Below, one piece after another: positions 43,211 through 52,131 of a stretch of 64,000 nucleotides of DNA; positions within the stretch are counted from its first letter, which is position 1; every line of letters begins with the position of its first letter. The DNA comes from Pedosphaera parvula Ellin514 (GTDB lineage: Bacteria; Verrucomicrobiota; Verrucomicrobiia; Limisphaerales; Pedosphaeraceae): NCBI RefSeq assembly GCF_000172555.1, contig NZ_ABOX02000017.1, positions 62,001 through 126,000 of the forward strand. Reading direction: 5' to 3'. The position numbers and the translations under genes were made by a program. The notes beneath the pieces are model-generated. The model was not told where the DNA came from. It made no database searches and saw nothing but the letters and a program-made list of their open reading frames with translations.

Positions 43211-44029
43211 TTAATGAGCCGGAGCTGGAGCCGGTGCCGTCAAAGAAGGAACAGTGCCCGTGCCCGAAGCAGCTGGTGCTGGCTCCGGAGTTGTGGTTGC
43301 CGGAGCAGACGATTTGGCAGGTATCTTCAACTTGTCACCTACTTTGATCCGGGCGGTCTTCAGGTTGTTCGCTGACTGCAGAGCCTTGACTGAAACTCCT
43401 GACTTCTTGGCAATTTTCGCCAGGGTATCGCCCGACTTCACGGTGTATGAAGCCCCACCTGAGGTCGCATCAGCGGAGACAGAAGCGCTGCCAGAAGCCG
43501 TACTACCGGTTGTGGCTGGAGCTGCCGAGGCAGCAGGAATTTGAATCTTCTGGCCTACTTTCAACTTGGTTGCAGGGATAGTGGGATTGGCATTTTGCAT
43601 GGCCTTCGAACTAACTCCAAACTTTTTGCCAATGGTATAGTACGAATCACCTTTCGTGACGACGTATTCTGAAGTCGCACCAGGGGTGCTGACAGGAGGA
43701 ACAGTTGGAGCAACCACGTCATTGGTTGGGGGTGCCGGCAGGACAGGAGCAGGCGTATTGTTGTTGACAACAGCCGGTGGTGTTCCGTTGGTATTGGTGT
43801 CCAGTGGCGGAGGAGTATTATTAGTATTGTCCAGGTTACTGGTAGTCTGAGGACCGGTGTTTTCTGTGGTATCTCCCTTATCCTTCTTGCAACCGACCAT
43901 TAACAAGCCGCCGAAAAAGACAATGTGGAGAGCGATGACACAAAAAACAGCAACCTTGAATCGGTTACGCCCTTTGTTTTGTTGCTCCATTAAGGAGCCC
44001 TGTGGAACGAGTGGATTTGAGTTATTCAT
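43211..44029 (-). CDS. LysM-domain lipoprotein embedded in the dcw cluster
   Basis: 272 aa from the ATG at 44029; other candidate starts are 43990 (MEQQNKGRNRF) and a TTG at 44122 inside a hairpin. A hydrophobic segment (VAVFCVIALHIVFFGGLLMV) ends in LMVGC, a plausible lipobox, followed by a Thr/Asn/Pro-rich linker. Two LysM domains follow: YVVTKGDSYYTIGKKFGVSS to VGQKIQIPA, and YTVKSGDTLAKIAKKSGVSV to VGDKLKIPA. The tail is Ala/Pro/Thr-rich. LysM domains bind the GlcNAc part of murein, so this is probably a wall-bound envelope protein with a division role. It is not part of the canonical dcw gene set and is flanked by hairpins on both sides. Confidence 0.82.
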   Translation of the reverse strand: MNNSNPLVPQGSLMEQQNKGRNRFKVAVFCVIALHIVFFGGLLMVGCKKDKGDTTENTGPQTTSNLDNTNNTPPPLDTNTNGTPPAVVNNNTPAPVLPAPPTNDVVAPTVPPVSTPGATSEYVVTKGDSYYTIGKKFGVSSKAMQNANPTIPATKLKVGQKIQIPAASAAPATTGSTASGSASVSADATSGGASYTVKSGDTLAKIAKKSGVSVKALQSANNLKTARIKVGDKLKIPAKSSAPATTTPEPAPAASGTGTVPSLTAPAPAPAH

Positions 44030-44087
44030 TTGCTTTGCCGCTTGGTTAGCGTTCTTTCCTGAGGTGGTATTATTTTGGTTCTTTTTC

Positions 44088-44120
44088 GCCTCGGGATTTT
44101 CCCTCAAAAAATCCCGAGGC
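44088..44120 (-). promoter_or_regulatory. Long perfect hairpin between murD and the LysM gene
   Basis: A 13-bp perfect inverted repeat, GCCTCGGGATTTT with AAAATCCCGAGGC (44088-44100 with 44108-44120), loop about 7 nt. It starts 19 bp after the murD stop. No U-tract follows on the minus strand, so it is less a terminator than a possible mRNA stabiliser, processing site or attenuator in the leader of the LysM gene. Confidence 0.7.
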
Positions 44121-44139
44121 AAATTGTTAAAATTATTAG

Positions 44140-45573
44140 TTAAGGTTCGTTTTTATTCTGATCTTTCGACCGAAAATCGTCGTTGATACTGCCACTACGG
44201 GTGGAAGTCGCCAAATCGAGGACTGCTTGTCGAAACACTTCACCACGATGCTGATAGTTTCGAAACTGGTCGAAGCTTGAACAGGCAGGTGAAAGCAAGA
44301 TCACGTCACCGGGCACAGCTGATTTTCCCGCTGCTCCGACAGCTTCTAACAATGAACTCACAGTAGTGCAAGGAGTAAACAGGCTCCAGGCAGCACGAAT
44401 TTTTTCGCGCGCTTCGCCGATCAAAAAAGCCCCTTTTACACGCTGCGACATCAGCGGCCCAACGTCATGGTAATCCAGACTTTTATCTTTTCCACCGGCG
44501 ATCAGCCAAATGTTTGGCTCGCCTGCTGGAGCGGGTGGAACCGAGAGCAATGCCTTTTGCAAAGCGTCGACGTTCGTGGCTTTGGAATCGTTGATATATT
44601 TTACCCCGTTGACCTCCGCCACAAATTCAAATCGATGCGCCCCGGGAGCCTTGGTCTTTAAAGCATTGACAATCTCCTCGAGCGGAATCCTTAGAACATG
44701 ACCCACCGCCAGGGCAGCCATAACATTTTCGGCATTATGCGATCCGCGCAGCAGGCATTCGTCCATGTTCCACAGTGGTCCCTCCCAACCCGGCAACCGG
44801 CTTATCAGCAGTCCCCGGTCCAGGAAAATATCAGCACGCCGATTATTGGCGCTGAAAGTAATGATTTTTGAGGGGATTGGAACGTCCAACAAGCGCAATT
44901 GTGCCAACGCTTCACTTTGAACAATGGCCCAGTCAAACGCCTGTTGGTTCTGGAACAATCGGGCATTTGCACGGACATAATCCGCATGCGTCGCATACCG
45001 ATCCAGATGATCGTGCGCCAGATTCATAAGCACAGCCACGGCTGGGCGGAAAAACTGAGTCGTTTCCAATTGGAAGGAATTCGCCTGCAGGACCAGAAAA
45101 TCCATTTCCTTGGTTTCCGGTACAACCGAACATACCGGCCGGGCACCATGTCCACACAAGGAGGTCTTTCGATTGTTGTGAGTGAGGATGCTTTCAACCA
45201 ATTCCGCAGTCGTTCCTTTGCCGTTTGTGCCCGCAATGGCGATGCTCAAACATTTGGATTGCTGGAAACCAAGTTCAAATTCTCCAATAACGTTTACCTT
45301 GCGCTTCAAAAGTTCCAGCACCATCGGATTACTGGCTGAAACCGACGGACTAACCACGGCCAGATTGAACTCCCGCTTCGGAGAAACAGTAGCCCCCAAT
45401 TCAACCTGAATTCCCAAAGCGCGCATTTTGCCCGCCGCAGCACGCAAATCTTCAGTGTTAGCCTTGTCAACGACCGTGACACTCGCGCCACTCTTGTTTA
45501 AGAGTTCGCAAGCCGCACGGCCACGGGCACCGAGGCCAACCACTAAAACTTCTTTGTTCTCGAGATTAAACAT
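44140..45573 (-). CDS. murD: UDP-N-acetylmuramoylalanine--D-glutamate ligase
   Basis: 477 aa. Adds D-Glu to UDP-MurNAc-L-Ala. The N-terminal UDP-binding domain begins MFNLENKEVLVVGLGARGRA. The ATP-binding loop is IAGTNGKGTTAELVESIL, followed by NLAHDHLDRYATHADYVRA and the ligase segment PGAHRFEFVAEVNGVKYIND, then SKATNVDALQKALLS. The C-terminal domain has WLIAGGKDKSLDYHDVGPLM and ILLSPACSSFDQFRNYQHRG. Slightly longer than average, with a Ser/Arg/Asp-rich tail. It abuts mraY directly. Confidence 0.95.
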   Translation of the reverse strand: MFNLENKEVLVVGLGARGRAACELLNKSGASVTVVDKANTEDLRAAAGKMRALGIQVELGATVSPKREFNLAVVSPSVSASNPMVLELLKRKVNVIGEFELGFQQSKCLSIAIAGTNGKGTTAELVESILTHNNRKTSLCGHGARPVCSVVPETKEMDFLVLQANSFQLETTQFFRPAVAVLMNLAHDHLDRYATHADYVRANARLFQNQQAFDWAIVQSEALAQLRLLDVPIPSKIITFSANNRRADIFLDRGLLISRLPGWEGPLWNMDECLLRGSHNAENVMAALAVGHVLRIPLEEIVNALKTKAPGAHRFEFVAEVNGVKYINDSKATNVDALQKALLSVPPAPAGEPNIWLIAGGKDKSLDYHDVGPLMSQRVKGAFLIGEAREKIRAAWSLFTPCTTVSSLLEAVGAAGKSAVPGDVILLSPACSSFDQFRNYQHRGEVFRQAVLDLATSTRSGSINDDFRSKDQNKNEP

Positions 45574-46743
45574 TTAACGGATTTTCAAACTGCTTAAGGC
45601 CACGACAGCGCACAAGACACACAAAATGTAGAACCGCATAACCACCTGGGTTTCGGTCCAATTCTTCTTCTCAAAATGATGATGGATGGGAGCCATTAGA
45701 AACAGGCGTCGTCCCGCCCCGAATCGTTTCTTGGTCAGGCGAAAATAGCTGGTTTGCAAAATAACCGAGAGCGCCTCCATGACAAAGACTCCTCCGGCGA
45801 TGATCAGCACCAGTGGTTGATGAATCAGAACCGCGATGATTCCCAAGGCTCCTCCCAGGGCGAGCGAGCCAGTATCGCCCATGAACACCTGCGCAGGATG
45901 ACAATTATACCAGAGAAAACCCAATCCAGCGCCGACTATTGCAGCGCAGATAACGGTCAGTTCACCAGCTCCAGGCACGTGGGGGATTTGGAGGTAATCC
46001 GCCGCTTTTGCATTTCCACACAGGTAAGTGAGAATCAAAAAGACGAATGACACAATCAGCGTGCATCCAATCGCCAGGCCATCCAATCCATCCGTGAGAT
46101 TGACTGCGTTGGAACTGCCGACGATGGTGAGCATCGTGATCACCAACCCAAGCACTCCGGCACTTGAAAGTATCGGGTATTTATAAAATGGAACCATCAC
46201 ATCTGTGATTAACTTGCTGGTGGCTGGCAGACGCCAAAGATAAACGCCAATGAAGAGTGCCAACGCGATTTGCACATACAGCTTAATGTGCGATTTCGCT
46301 CCGCCGCTGCTGGCTTTGCTAATTTTGGTGTAGTCATCGTAAAAGCCCAATCCGGCCAGAACCACGACCGATAAAAGCGTCAGTTGCACCAGTGTGTTCC
46401 ACTGGGCCCATAGCAACGTGGATGCATTCAATGTCACGATAATTAAAAGACCACCCATCGTGGGTGTCCCTACTTTTTTGCCGGTACGCCCGGCAAAGTT
46501 GCCCGCCGCCTCGGCACGATCCTGATAGTTTTGCCCGAAACTCAATTCCTTCAGCCAGGCTATCACCCGCGGCCCCAGTAACAGACTCATCAATAAAGCT
46601 GTGACTGCTGCGCCAGCACTTCGGAATGTGATGTAATGAAAAAGGCGCAAACCTGATAGAGATGCTTCCCAGGAAGTTCCCGTGGCTCGATCCATCAGAT
46701 AATCGCTCAAATAATAAAACATTAAGACTTTCCCAGTCGCCAT
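45574..46743 (-). CDS. mraY: Phospho-N-acetylmuramoyl-pentapeptide transferase
   Basis: 389 aa, about ten membrane segments. Transfers phospho-MurNAc-pentapeptide to undecaprenyl phosphate, forming lipid I. Conserved features: GKKVGTPTMGGLLIIVTLNA, the aspartate pair in VLAGLGFYDDYTKI, SSNAVNLTDGLDGLAIGCTL, FMGDTGSLALGGALGIIAVL and the histidine motif MAPIHHHFEKKNWTETQVV near the C-terminus. All catalytic positions seem intact. Its start overlaps the murF stop. Confidence 0.97.
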   Translation of the reverse strand: MATGKVLMFYYLSDYLMDRATGTSWEASLSGLRLFHYITFRSAGAAVTALLMSLLLGPRVIAWLKELSFGQNYQDRAEAAGNFAGRTGKKVGTPTMGGLLIIVTLNASTLLWAQWNTLVQLTLLSVVVLAGLGFYDDYTKISKASSGGAKSHIKLYVQIALALFIGVYLWRLPATSKLITDVMVPFYKYPILSSAGVLGLVITMLTIVGSSNAVNLTDGLDGLAIGCTLIVSFVFLILTYLCGNAKAADYLQIPHVPGAGELTVICAAIVGAGLGFLWYNCHPAQVFMGDTGSLALGGALGIIAVLIHQPLVLIIAGGVFVMEALSVILQTSYFRLTKKRFGAGRRLFLMAPIHHHFEKKNWTETQVVMRFYILCVLCAVVALSSLKIR

Positions 46744-48119
46744 TACGACTTCAACATCTCAAACAACCGTTCCAGACGAGTGGAGCGAGATGCCTTTAGC
46801 AAAACCACGTCGCCTGCCTTCAAAAAATTCTTCACTGCTGCCGCAGCCGCAGGCACATCATCAAATTCGCTGGCCTCTGCCAATCCCGCATCACGCGCCG
46901 ACTTCGCCATCGCTCCCGCCATTTTGCCAACGGCAAAAAGCCGATTGAGCCCCAACTCAGCAACCCGGCGCCCTACTTCTTCGTGCGCCGCTTCGCTGTG
47001 AGCACCCAATTCGGCCATGTCTCCCAACACTGCCACCCGCCGTCCCACACATGGCATCTCCTGCAAAGTATTCAAGGCGGCCAGCATGGAATCAGCGTTC
47101 GCGTTATATGCGTCATCTATTACGCATATCCCATTCCAATTTGAGAGTTGTAGTCTCATTTTTGCTGACTTGCAGTCTGACAAACCCTGCTCTAAATGGT
47201 CTCTCGTCAATCCCAACTCCGCTCCAACTGCGAGAGCGAACGTGGCGTTTAAGGCCTGATGCCGTCCCAAAAGCGCCGTTCGATACTGACCCGATAAACT
47301 TTTATCTGGTGCATCTACTTGAAAAACAACACCTTGCAAATCCATCTTAGCATCAGTTACCCGCCAATCATTCCCTGCTCCAAAACCGACACGAACCACA
47401 GTCGCTCGCGTTCGGCGGGCAATCTGCTTGGTCCAGTCACTGTCGCCATTCAAAAAAAGTTTTCCATCTGCGGGCAGCAACTCAGCCAACCAGCCTTCTT
47501 CATCTGCCACTCCTGCCACATCACCAAAAAATTCCAGATGTTCCCGACCAATACTCGTAATGATGCCAAACTTGGGTTGGATCATGCTTACCAACGGAGC
47601 CAACTCGCCCGGATGGTTGGTTCCGATCTCCAAAACTGCGGCCTGATTGGCCTTTTCAAGCCTGAGGAGAGTGGCAGGAACTCCAATATCGTTGTTAAAA
47701 CTGGCCTCGCTCCAGAGCGTATTCAGCCTCTTTTTCAACACGCCAGCCAGGAGTTCCTTCGTGGACGTTTTCCCGTTGGAACCCCCAACAGCGATGATTG
47801 GCAGCTGAAAGTCCTGTCGATAGCGAGCAGCCAGTCTGCCCAATGCTTGGCGTGTATTGTCCACGACAATGACACCACACTCTGGCATTTTGCCCGTCAT
47901 CCTCGTGCGTTCTGCCACCACTGCGGCAACCCCTTTGCTCGCTACTTCGGTTATGAACTCATGCCCGTCAAAGCGCTCGCCAGCCAAAGCAAAGAACAGG
48001 TCTCCCGGTTGTACCTGACGTGAGTCAGAGCAAACCCTCGCGACCCGGGTCTCGGGAGAACCGGCCCGCAGTTCCCCAAGCATACTCGCAGCTACATATG
48101 TCAAAGAACGAGGTTCCAT
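46743..48119 (-). CDS. murF: UDP-N-acetylmuramoyl-tripeptide--D-alanyl-D-alanine ligase
   Basis: 458 aa. Adds D-Ala-D-Ala to the UDP-MurNAc-tripeptide. The first domain has RVCSDSRQVQPGDLFFALAG and ERFDGHEFITEVASKGVAAV. The ATP loop is AVGGSNGKTSTKELLAGVL, followed by SFNNDIGVPATLLRLEKAN and VLEIGTNHPGELAPL. The central domain has RLQLSNWNGICVIDDAYNAN and the C-terminal domain ends DVVLLKASRSTRLERLFEML. It follows ftsI by 30 bp; murE, which usually sits between ftsI and murF, is not there. Confidence 0.96.
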   Translation of the reverse strand: MEPRSLTYVAASMLGELRAGSPETRVARVCSDSRQVQPGDLFFALAGERFDGHEFITEVASKGVAAVVAERTRMTGKMPECGVIVVDNTRQALGRLAARYRQDFQLPIIAVGGSNGKTSTKELLAGVLKKRLNTLWSEASFNNDIGVPATLLRLEKANQAAVLEIGTNHPGELAPLVSMIQPKFGIITSIGREHLEFFGDVAGVADEEGWLAELLPADGKLFLNGDSDWTKQIARRTRATVVRVGFGAGNDWRVTDAKMDLQGVVFQVDAPDKSLSGQYRTALLGRHQALNATFALAVGAELGLTRDHLEQGLSDCKSAKMRLQLSNWNGICVIDDAYNANADSMLAALNTLQEMPCVGRRVAVLGDMAELGAHSEAAHEEVGRRVAELGLNRLFAVGKMAGAMAKSARDAGLAEASEFDDVPAAAAAVKNFLKAGDVVLLKASRSTRLERLFEMLKS

Positions 48120-48149
48120 TATAATCGCGTAAGCCTGACAACAGGCGTG

Positions 48150-50054
48150 CTAAAGCGTCTTGCTGGCTACTGTTTTCTGCTGCTGCTGCCCGGCATCTGC
48201 CGGCACAATCACATTAGGTGGCCCAATTTCCACATCTCTATCGGGTCGGATGTTCAGGTAGTTGGCTGCTTTCTCAGCAATTTCTTTGAATACTGGGGCT
48301 GCCACTTGGCCGCCTTGGTGCAGATGTCCTTTAGGATCATCCATCGAGACGTAGATGCAGATTTCGGCATTGTCCGCCGGAAAGAATCCGATGAAAGAGG
48401 CGTAGAATTTATTCAAATGGTAAGGGACTTTCTGAGCTGTGCCGGTTTTTCCCGCCACGGTGTAATGCTCCATCGCCGCCTTCGGCGCCGTGCCATCCTT
48501 GGTGGGGACCGTCTTCAGCGCCTCAATCATCTCTCTCGCCGCTTCCTCACTGATGACTCTCCGCACCGGTTGCGGAGCATATCTGGCAACCACGTTGCCT
48601 CCATTGTCCTCCAGGCGATCCAGCAAAATCGGCTTCATCAACACACCTTTGTTTGCGATGGCGGACATTGCCATGCACATCTGCATGGAAGTGATAGCGA
48701 CTCCCTGGCCCATGGGAATTTGGGCTATGGAAACCTTGGTCCAATCCTTTACTGGATGCACCCACCCGCCAATCTCCCCGGGAAGAAGTATCCCGGTCTT
48801 GTCGCCAAATCCAAAATCCTTCATGTATTGGTAAAGCTTGGCCTCCCCCATGCGGATTCCAATTTTAGCTGCACCAATGTTGGAAGACTTCGTGATGATA
48901 CCCTCCGTGGAAAGCGTACCATATTGCGCATGGTCGTGAAGAGTTCTGCCGGCAAATGCAAACCGTCCATGCTCACAATCGAACATGTCGCTTAACTTCA
49001 CCATCTGATCATTAAGAGCACCGGAAACAACCACGATCTTGAACGTCGATCCCGGTTCATTCATGTCCGAAATCAATCGATTACGACGCGCATCAGCCGT
49101 TCCGCCCGGGCTGTTGGGATCAAAGCTGGGAAGGACTGCCATCGCCAAAATCTCCCCGGTTTTCGGACGAACAATCATGCCCGAAATTGCGGCGGGCGAT
49201 TCCTTCTGCAAACCTTCAGCAAGGGCAGATTCCAAAATGTGCTGCAAGCCGGAATCGATTGTCAGAACTGCATTCAAACCATCATTAGCCTCCACATCCT
49301 GTTCGCGTAATGAAACGATCTCACGTTTTTGACCATCAACTTCCGTCAACCTCCAACCACGCACTCCTTTAAGTTTCGCATCCAGCATCCGTTCAATACC
49401 GTCTATCCCTATGGTTTCTAAAAACCTGCCGACACCATTGGTACGTTCAATGATTCCGGTAAAACCTATCACGTGAGAGGCCAGACTTTGGTTGGGGTAA
49501 GTGCGCAACTGGTCATCGATCGGATCAGTGGAAATGGCCTTGGCTCGTAAATTGCGATAAAAAGCCTTCTCCTTCTTGGAAGTAATATTTTCTTCCCCGG
49601 CAAAAACAGCATTGGACATCGCGGACTGCACCTTCTGCCAGTCATCACTCGAAACTTTCCGCTTAAGAACCACGTAATGGTTGGTCCTGGTTTCACCCTT
49701 CTCATCCCTGCCGATGCGCGGCATCAAGCGCTGCGTCAGCTCTGCCTCATTCAAGCCCAGAATCGGAGCGACTACATGCGCCACCTCCGCTTGACGATTT
49801 CCGATGAGCGCCGGGTCGGCACAAACCGTTTTTACGAAAATACTGGTGGCCAGCAGATTTCCCTTGGAATCGAGGATGTTTCCGCGGCGCGGCTCCAGCT
49901 GGTAAACGTGCTGCGTGTTTTCACGGGCCTTGGTCTCCAGCACCTCGTGTCTGAGGACCTGTAGGTCCACAAGGCGATAGCCCAGTCCCGCGAAGGCGGC
50001 TCCCAGGAGGAGCGCCAACATCAGCAACCTTCGATATTGCAACCGTTTTGCCAT
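48150..50054 (-). CDS. ftsI: Class B penicillin-binding protein FtsI (septal transpeptidase)
   Basis: 634 aa. N-terminal membrane anchor (RRLLMLALLLGAAFAGLGYR), pedestal domain starting RLVDLQVLRHEVLETKAREN, and a transpeptidase domain. Active-site motifs are MNEPGSTFKIV (SxxK), ITKSSNIGAAK (SxN) and VAGKTGTAQKV (KTG). It cross-links septal murein with FtsW. There is no PASTA domain. The C-terminus carries a short Gln/Ala/Lys extension (DAGQQQQKTVASKTL). Location between ftsL-like and murF matches the canonical dcw order apart from the missing murE. Confidence 0.96.
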   Translation of the reverse strand: MAKRLQYRRLLMLALLLGAAFAGLGYRLVDLQVLRHEVLETKARENTQHVYQLEPRRGNILDSKGNLLATSIFVKTVCADPALIGNRQAEVAHVVAPILGLNEAELTQRLMPRIGRDEKGETRTNHYVVLKRKVSSDDWQKVQSAMSNAVFAGEENITSKKEKAFYRNLRAKAISTDPIDDQLRTYPNQSLASHVIGFTGIIERTNGVGRFLETIGIDGIERMLDAKLKGVRGWRLTEVDGQKREIVSLREQDVEANDGLNAVLTIDSGLQHILESALAEGLQKESPAAISGMIVRPKTGEILAMAVLPSFDPNSPGGTADARRNRLISDMNEPGSTFKIVVVSGALNDQMVKLSDMFDCEHGRFAFAGRTLHDHAQYGTLSTEGIITKSSNIGAAKIGIRMGEAKLYQYMKDFGFGDKTGILLPGEIGGWVHPVKDWTKVSIAQIPMGQGVAITSMQMCMAMSAIANKGVLMKPILLDRLEDNGGNVVARYAPQPVRRVISEEAAREMIEALKTVPTKDGTAPKAAMEHYTVAGKTGTAQKVPYHLNKFYASFIGFFPADNAEICIYVSMDDPKGHLHQGGQVAAPVFKEIAEKAANYLNIRPDRDVEIGPPNVIVPADAGQQQQKTVASKTL

Positions 50055-50128
50055 TTCTGATTGAATTTACCAACCGCCCGTGCCGATCGGTTCCTCTCCG
50101 ACGGCGTCACGGGCGGCGGTAAAAAGCG

Positions 50129-50527
50129 TTATTTCGTCATGGCCGTAGCCAGCACGTGATCCTGGTCAGCCGCATACTGTTGCTCGCGCGGAGGCACAGG
50201 CGCAGCGGGTTCCACTGCCGGCTCGGTCAATCGCCAAATCTGAGCAGGCTGTGGCTGCACAAGCCCTAATTTTAATTCCTTCACCCGCATATCCAGATAT
50301 TTGGGAGAGAGAAGCGTGGCCAGCTGCTTGCGCAACTTGTCGTTCTGTTCACGCACTTCGATGATGCGAGCTTCCCGTCTCCGGATCTGGGTAGACAGTT
50401 CGGAAATCTGCTGCTTTTGCCAGACGTAGCCGATGCCAGAACCGCCAATTGCCAGGCAGAGAAGCAAGGCTTTCAATGCCGGACCAAAGCGGATTGCCGC
50501 CGATTGATGTTTACGATTCCGTGCCAT
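50129..50527 (-). CDS. ftsL: FtsL-like divisome protein
   Basis: 132 aa. A short basic N-terminus (MARNRKHQSAAIRFG), one membrane segment (ALKALLLCLAIGGSGIGYVW) and a charged coiled coil (QISELSTQIRRREARIIEVR, EQNDKLRKQLATL) followed by YLDMRVKELKLGLVQPQPAQ, the layout of FtsL. The Pro/Ala-rich tail is longer than usual. FtsL sequences are poorly conserved, so the call rests on topology and on the position between rsmH and ftsI. FtsL forms a complex with FtsQ and FtsB that activates FtsWI. Confidence 0.8.
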   Translation of the reverse strand: MARNRKHQSAAIRFGPALKALLLCLAIGGSGIGYVWQKQQISELSTQIRRREARIIEVREQNDKLRKQLATLLSPKYLDMRVKELKLGLVQPQPAQIWRLTEPAVEPAAPVPPREQQYAADQDHVLATAMTK

Positions 50528-50533
50528 GTTAAT

Positions 50534-51463
50534 TTAAATTTTTTCCATTATGCGCAACTGCGCGCTCCGACTCCGCGGATTTTCCTTCTGCTCCGCTTCG
50601 CCCGGCAGCACCGCTTTCCGCTGCACCCATTTCAACTCCGGAGTGCGAGGCTTTCGCAATTCCGGCACATCCACTTCACCTTCGAACGTGTAGTCCCGCG
50701 ACTTTTGCCGTCCGAACTCTTTCACCTTGCGGTCTTCCAGCGAGTGAAACGTGATCACCGCCAACCGGCCGCCCGGCTTTAAAATCCTCACTGCGCCAGT
50801 CAACCCGCGCTCCAATGAACCGAGTTCATCGTTCACCGCCATCCGCAACGCCTGGAATACTCGCGTGGCGGGATGCGCCTTTTTCCCATGACGCGGCGCA
50901 AGGCGCTCGATCAGACCAGCCAGTTGACCAGTGGTTTCAAATGGTCGCTGCTGCCGATCATGCTCGATGGCCCGTGCGAACCTTCGCGACTGTGGCTCAT
51001 CGCCCAGTTTCCAGAAGATCTCAGCGAGTTCCTCTGCGCTTGCGTGGTTCAACAAATCTGCCGCCGTCAATTGCTGACGCTTGTCCATCCGCATGTCGAG
51101 TGGGCCTTCCTGCTGAAAACTGAACCCGCGTTCCGCCACATCCAACTGCGGCGAACTCACACCCAGGTCCAGCAGCACCCCATCGAAACTTTCCGGTTCC
51201 AGCGTTTCAAAGAGCTCCGCGTAATTTCCGCGGCTGATTTCAAATCTTCCGGCAAACTCCGCCAGTCGCGCCTGTGCCGCCTCAACCGCGACGCCATCTC
51301 GATCGCACCCAAACAACCATCCATTCGGCGAACTCGCGGCCAAAATGGCTGTTGCGTGACCAGCCCCACCGAGCGTCCCGTCGGCGTACTTGCCGCCCGA
51401 CTTCACTTTTAGTGCGGCCAGCACTTCCGCCAACATCACCGGTTTGTGATTGAAATTTGGCAC
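50534..51463 (-). CDS. rsmH: 16S rRNA (cytosine(1402)-N4)-methyltransferase
   Basis: 309 aa (formerly MraW). Uses SAM to methylate C1402 in the ribosomal P site. Visible motifs are NHKPVMLAEVLAALKVKSGG, the SAM loop YADGTLGGAGHATAILA, GVLLDLGVSSPQLDVAERGF, SFQQEGPLDMRMDKRQQLTA, VFQALRMAVNDELGSLERGL and GGRLAVITFHSLEDRKVKEF. The length is normal. It is 6 bp upstream of the ftsL-like gene and follows the unknown 216-aa gene, whereas in most bacteria it directly follows mraZ. Confidence 0.96.
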   Translation of the reverse strand: MPNFNHKPVMLAEVLAALKVKSGGKYADGTLGGAGHATAILAASSPNGWLFGCDRDGVAVEAAQARLAEFAGRFEISRGNYAELFETLEPESFDGVLLDLGVSSPQLDVAERGFSFQQEGPLDMRMDKRQQLTAADLLNHASAEELAEIFWKLGDEPQSRRFARAIEHDRQQRPFETTGQLAGLIERLAPRHGKKAHPATRVFQALRMAVNDELGSLERGLTGAVRILKPGGRLAVITFHSLEDRKVKEFGRQKSRDYTFEGEVDVPELRKPRTPELKWVQRKAVLPGEAEQKENPRSRSAQLRIMEKI

Positions 51464-51478
51464 TGCGCATGGGCTCCC

Positions 51479-52129
51479 TTAGCGGACCTCGGTAGGCCCG
51501 AAAAAGCGCGAAGTCAATCGATTCCAGGTTGTTGGTTCCGTCTTCGTCAATGGTTTCAGATACGGTTGCGGTCCCTTGGGCAGTTGCGCCCGTTTGGGGC
51601 TGACGACTTCCAGATCCGAGTCGCTCAGGTCATTCCGCACTGGTTTTACTTTTTCCAGCGATAGCTCTGTCTGCACGTGAGTCCTGACCGGCTTATGAGC
51701 TTTTGTCTTTCCGCCAACCTTCAGCACAGCCAATTGCGGAAGCGGATTCATTTTCTTAAAAAAATCTTTCATCCGAGTTGAATTTGTTTTCCGAGTCACC
51801 GGGACTGTGATCGATACGGGCGCAGCCTTCAGTTCGATTTTCTCTGCGGGCAACGCCACCGGGACGGCCTCATTTCCAGTCGCCAACTTTGTTTCTTCCG
51901 CCTCCTGATCAAAAAGCGCACCCGCCTCAATGGCGGCCGGTTCAATTTTCGTTGGTGCGCAAACCGAACCCACAACCTTCGGGAACTCCGGTTTGGTCGT
52001 ATGGGCGAACGGATTTTTTTCCGAGTCAAACTTTGGCAACCGATTTTTGCTTCTCATCAGATAGCGACTATCGGCGTCACTCATTCCCATTAAACTTCTT
52101 CCCGCTGCGAGAAATCGTCCCAGGCTCAT
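51479..52129 (-). CDS. Unknown protein inserted between mraZ and rsmH
   Basis: 216 aa with no signal peptide or membrane segment. It begins MSLGRFLAAGRSLMGMSDAD then SRYLMRSKNRLPKF, and is otherwise low in complexity: Pro/Lys/Val/Thr-rich with basic patches (VTRKTNSTRMKDFFKKMNPL, VLKVGGKTKAHKPVRTHVQT). It ends TWNRLTSRFFGPTEVR. The sequence looks intrinsically disordered with a short ordered start and end, as in scaffold or adaptor proteins. Its ATG is 2 bp after the mraZ stop and its stop is 15 bp before rsmH, so it is co-expressed with the division cluster. I do not recognise the family. Confidence 0.7.
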   Translation of the reverse strand: MSLGRFLAAGRSLMGMSDADSRYLMRSKNRLPKFDSEKNPFAHTTKPEFPKVVGSVCAPTKIEPAAIEAGALFDQEAEETKLATGNEAVPVALPAEKIELKAAPVSITVPVTRKTNSTRMKDFFKKMNPLPQLAVLKVGGKTKAHKPVRTHVQTELSLEKVKPVRNDLSDSDLEVVSPKRAQLPKGPQPYLKPLTKTEPTTWNRLTSRFFGPTEVR

Positions 52130-52131
52130 AA

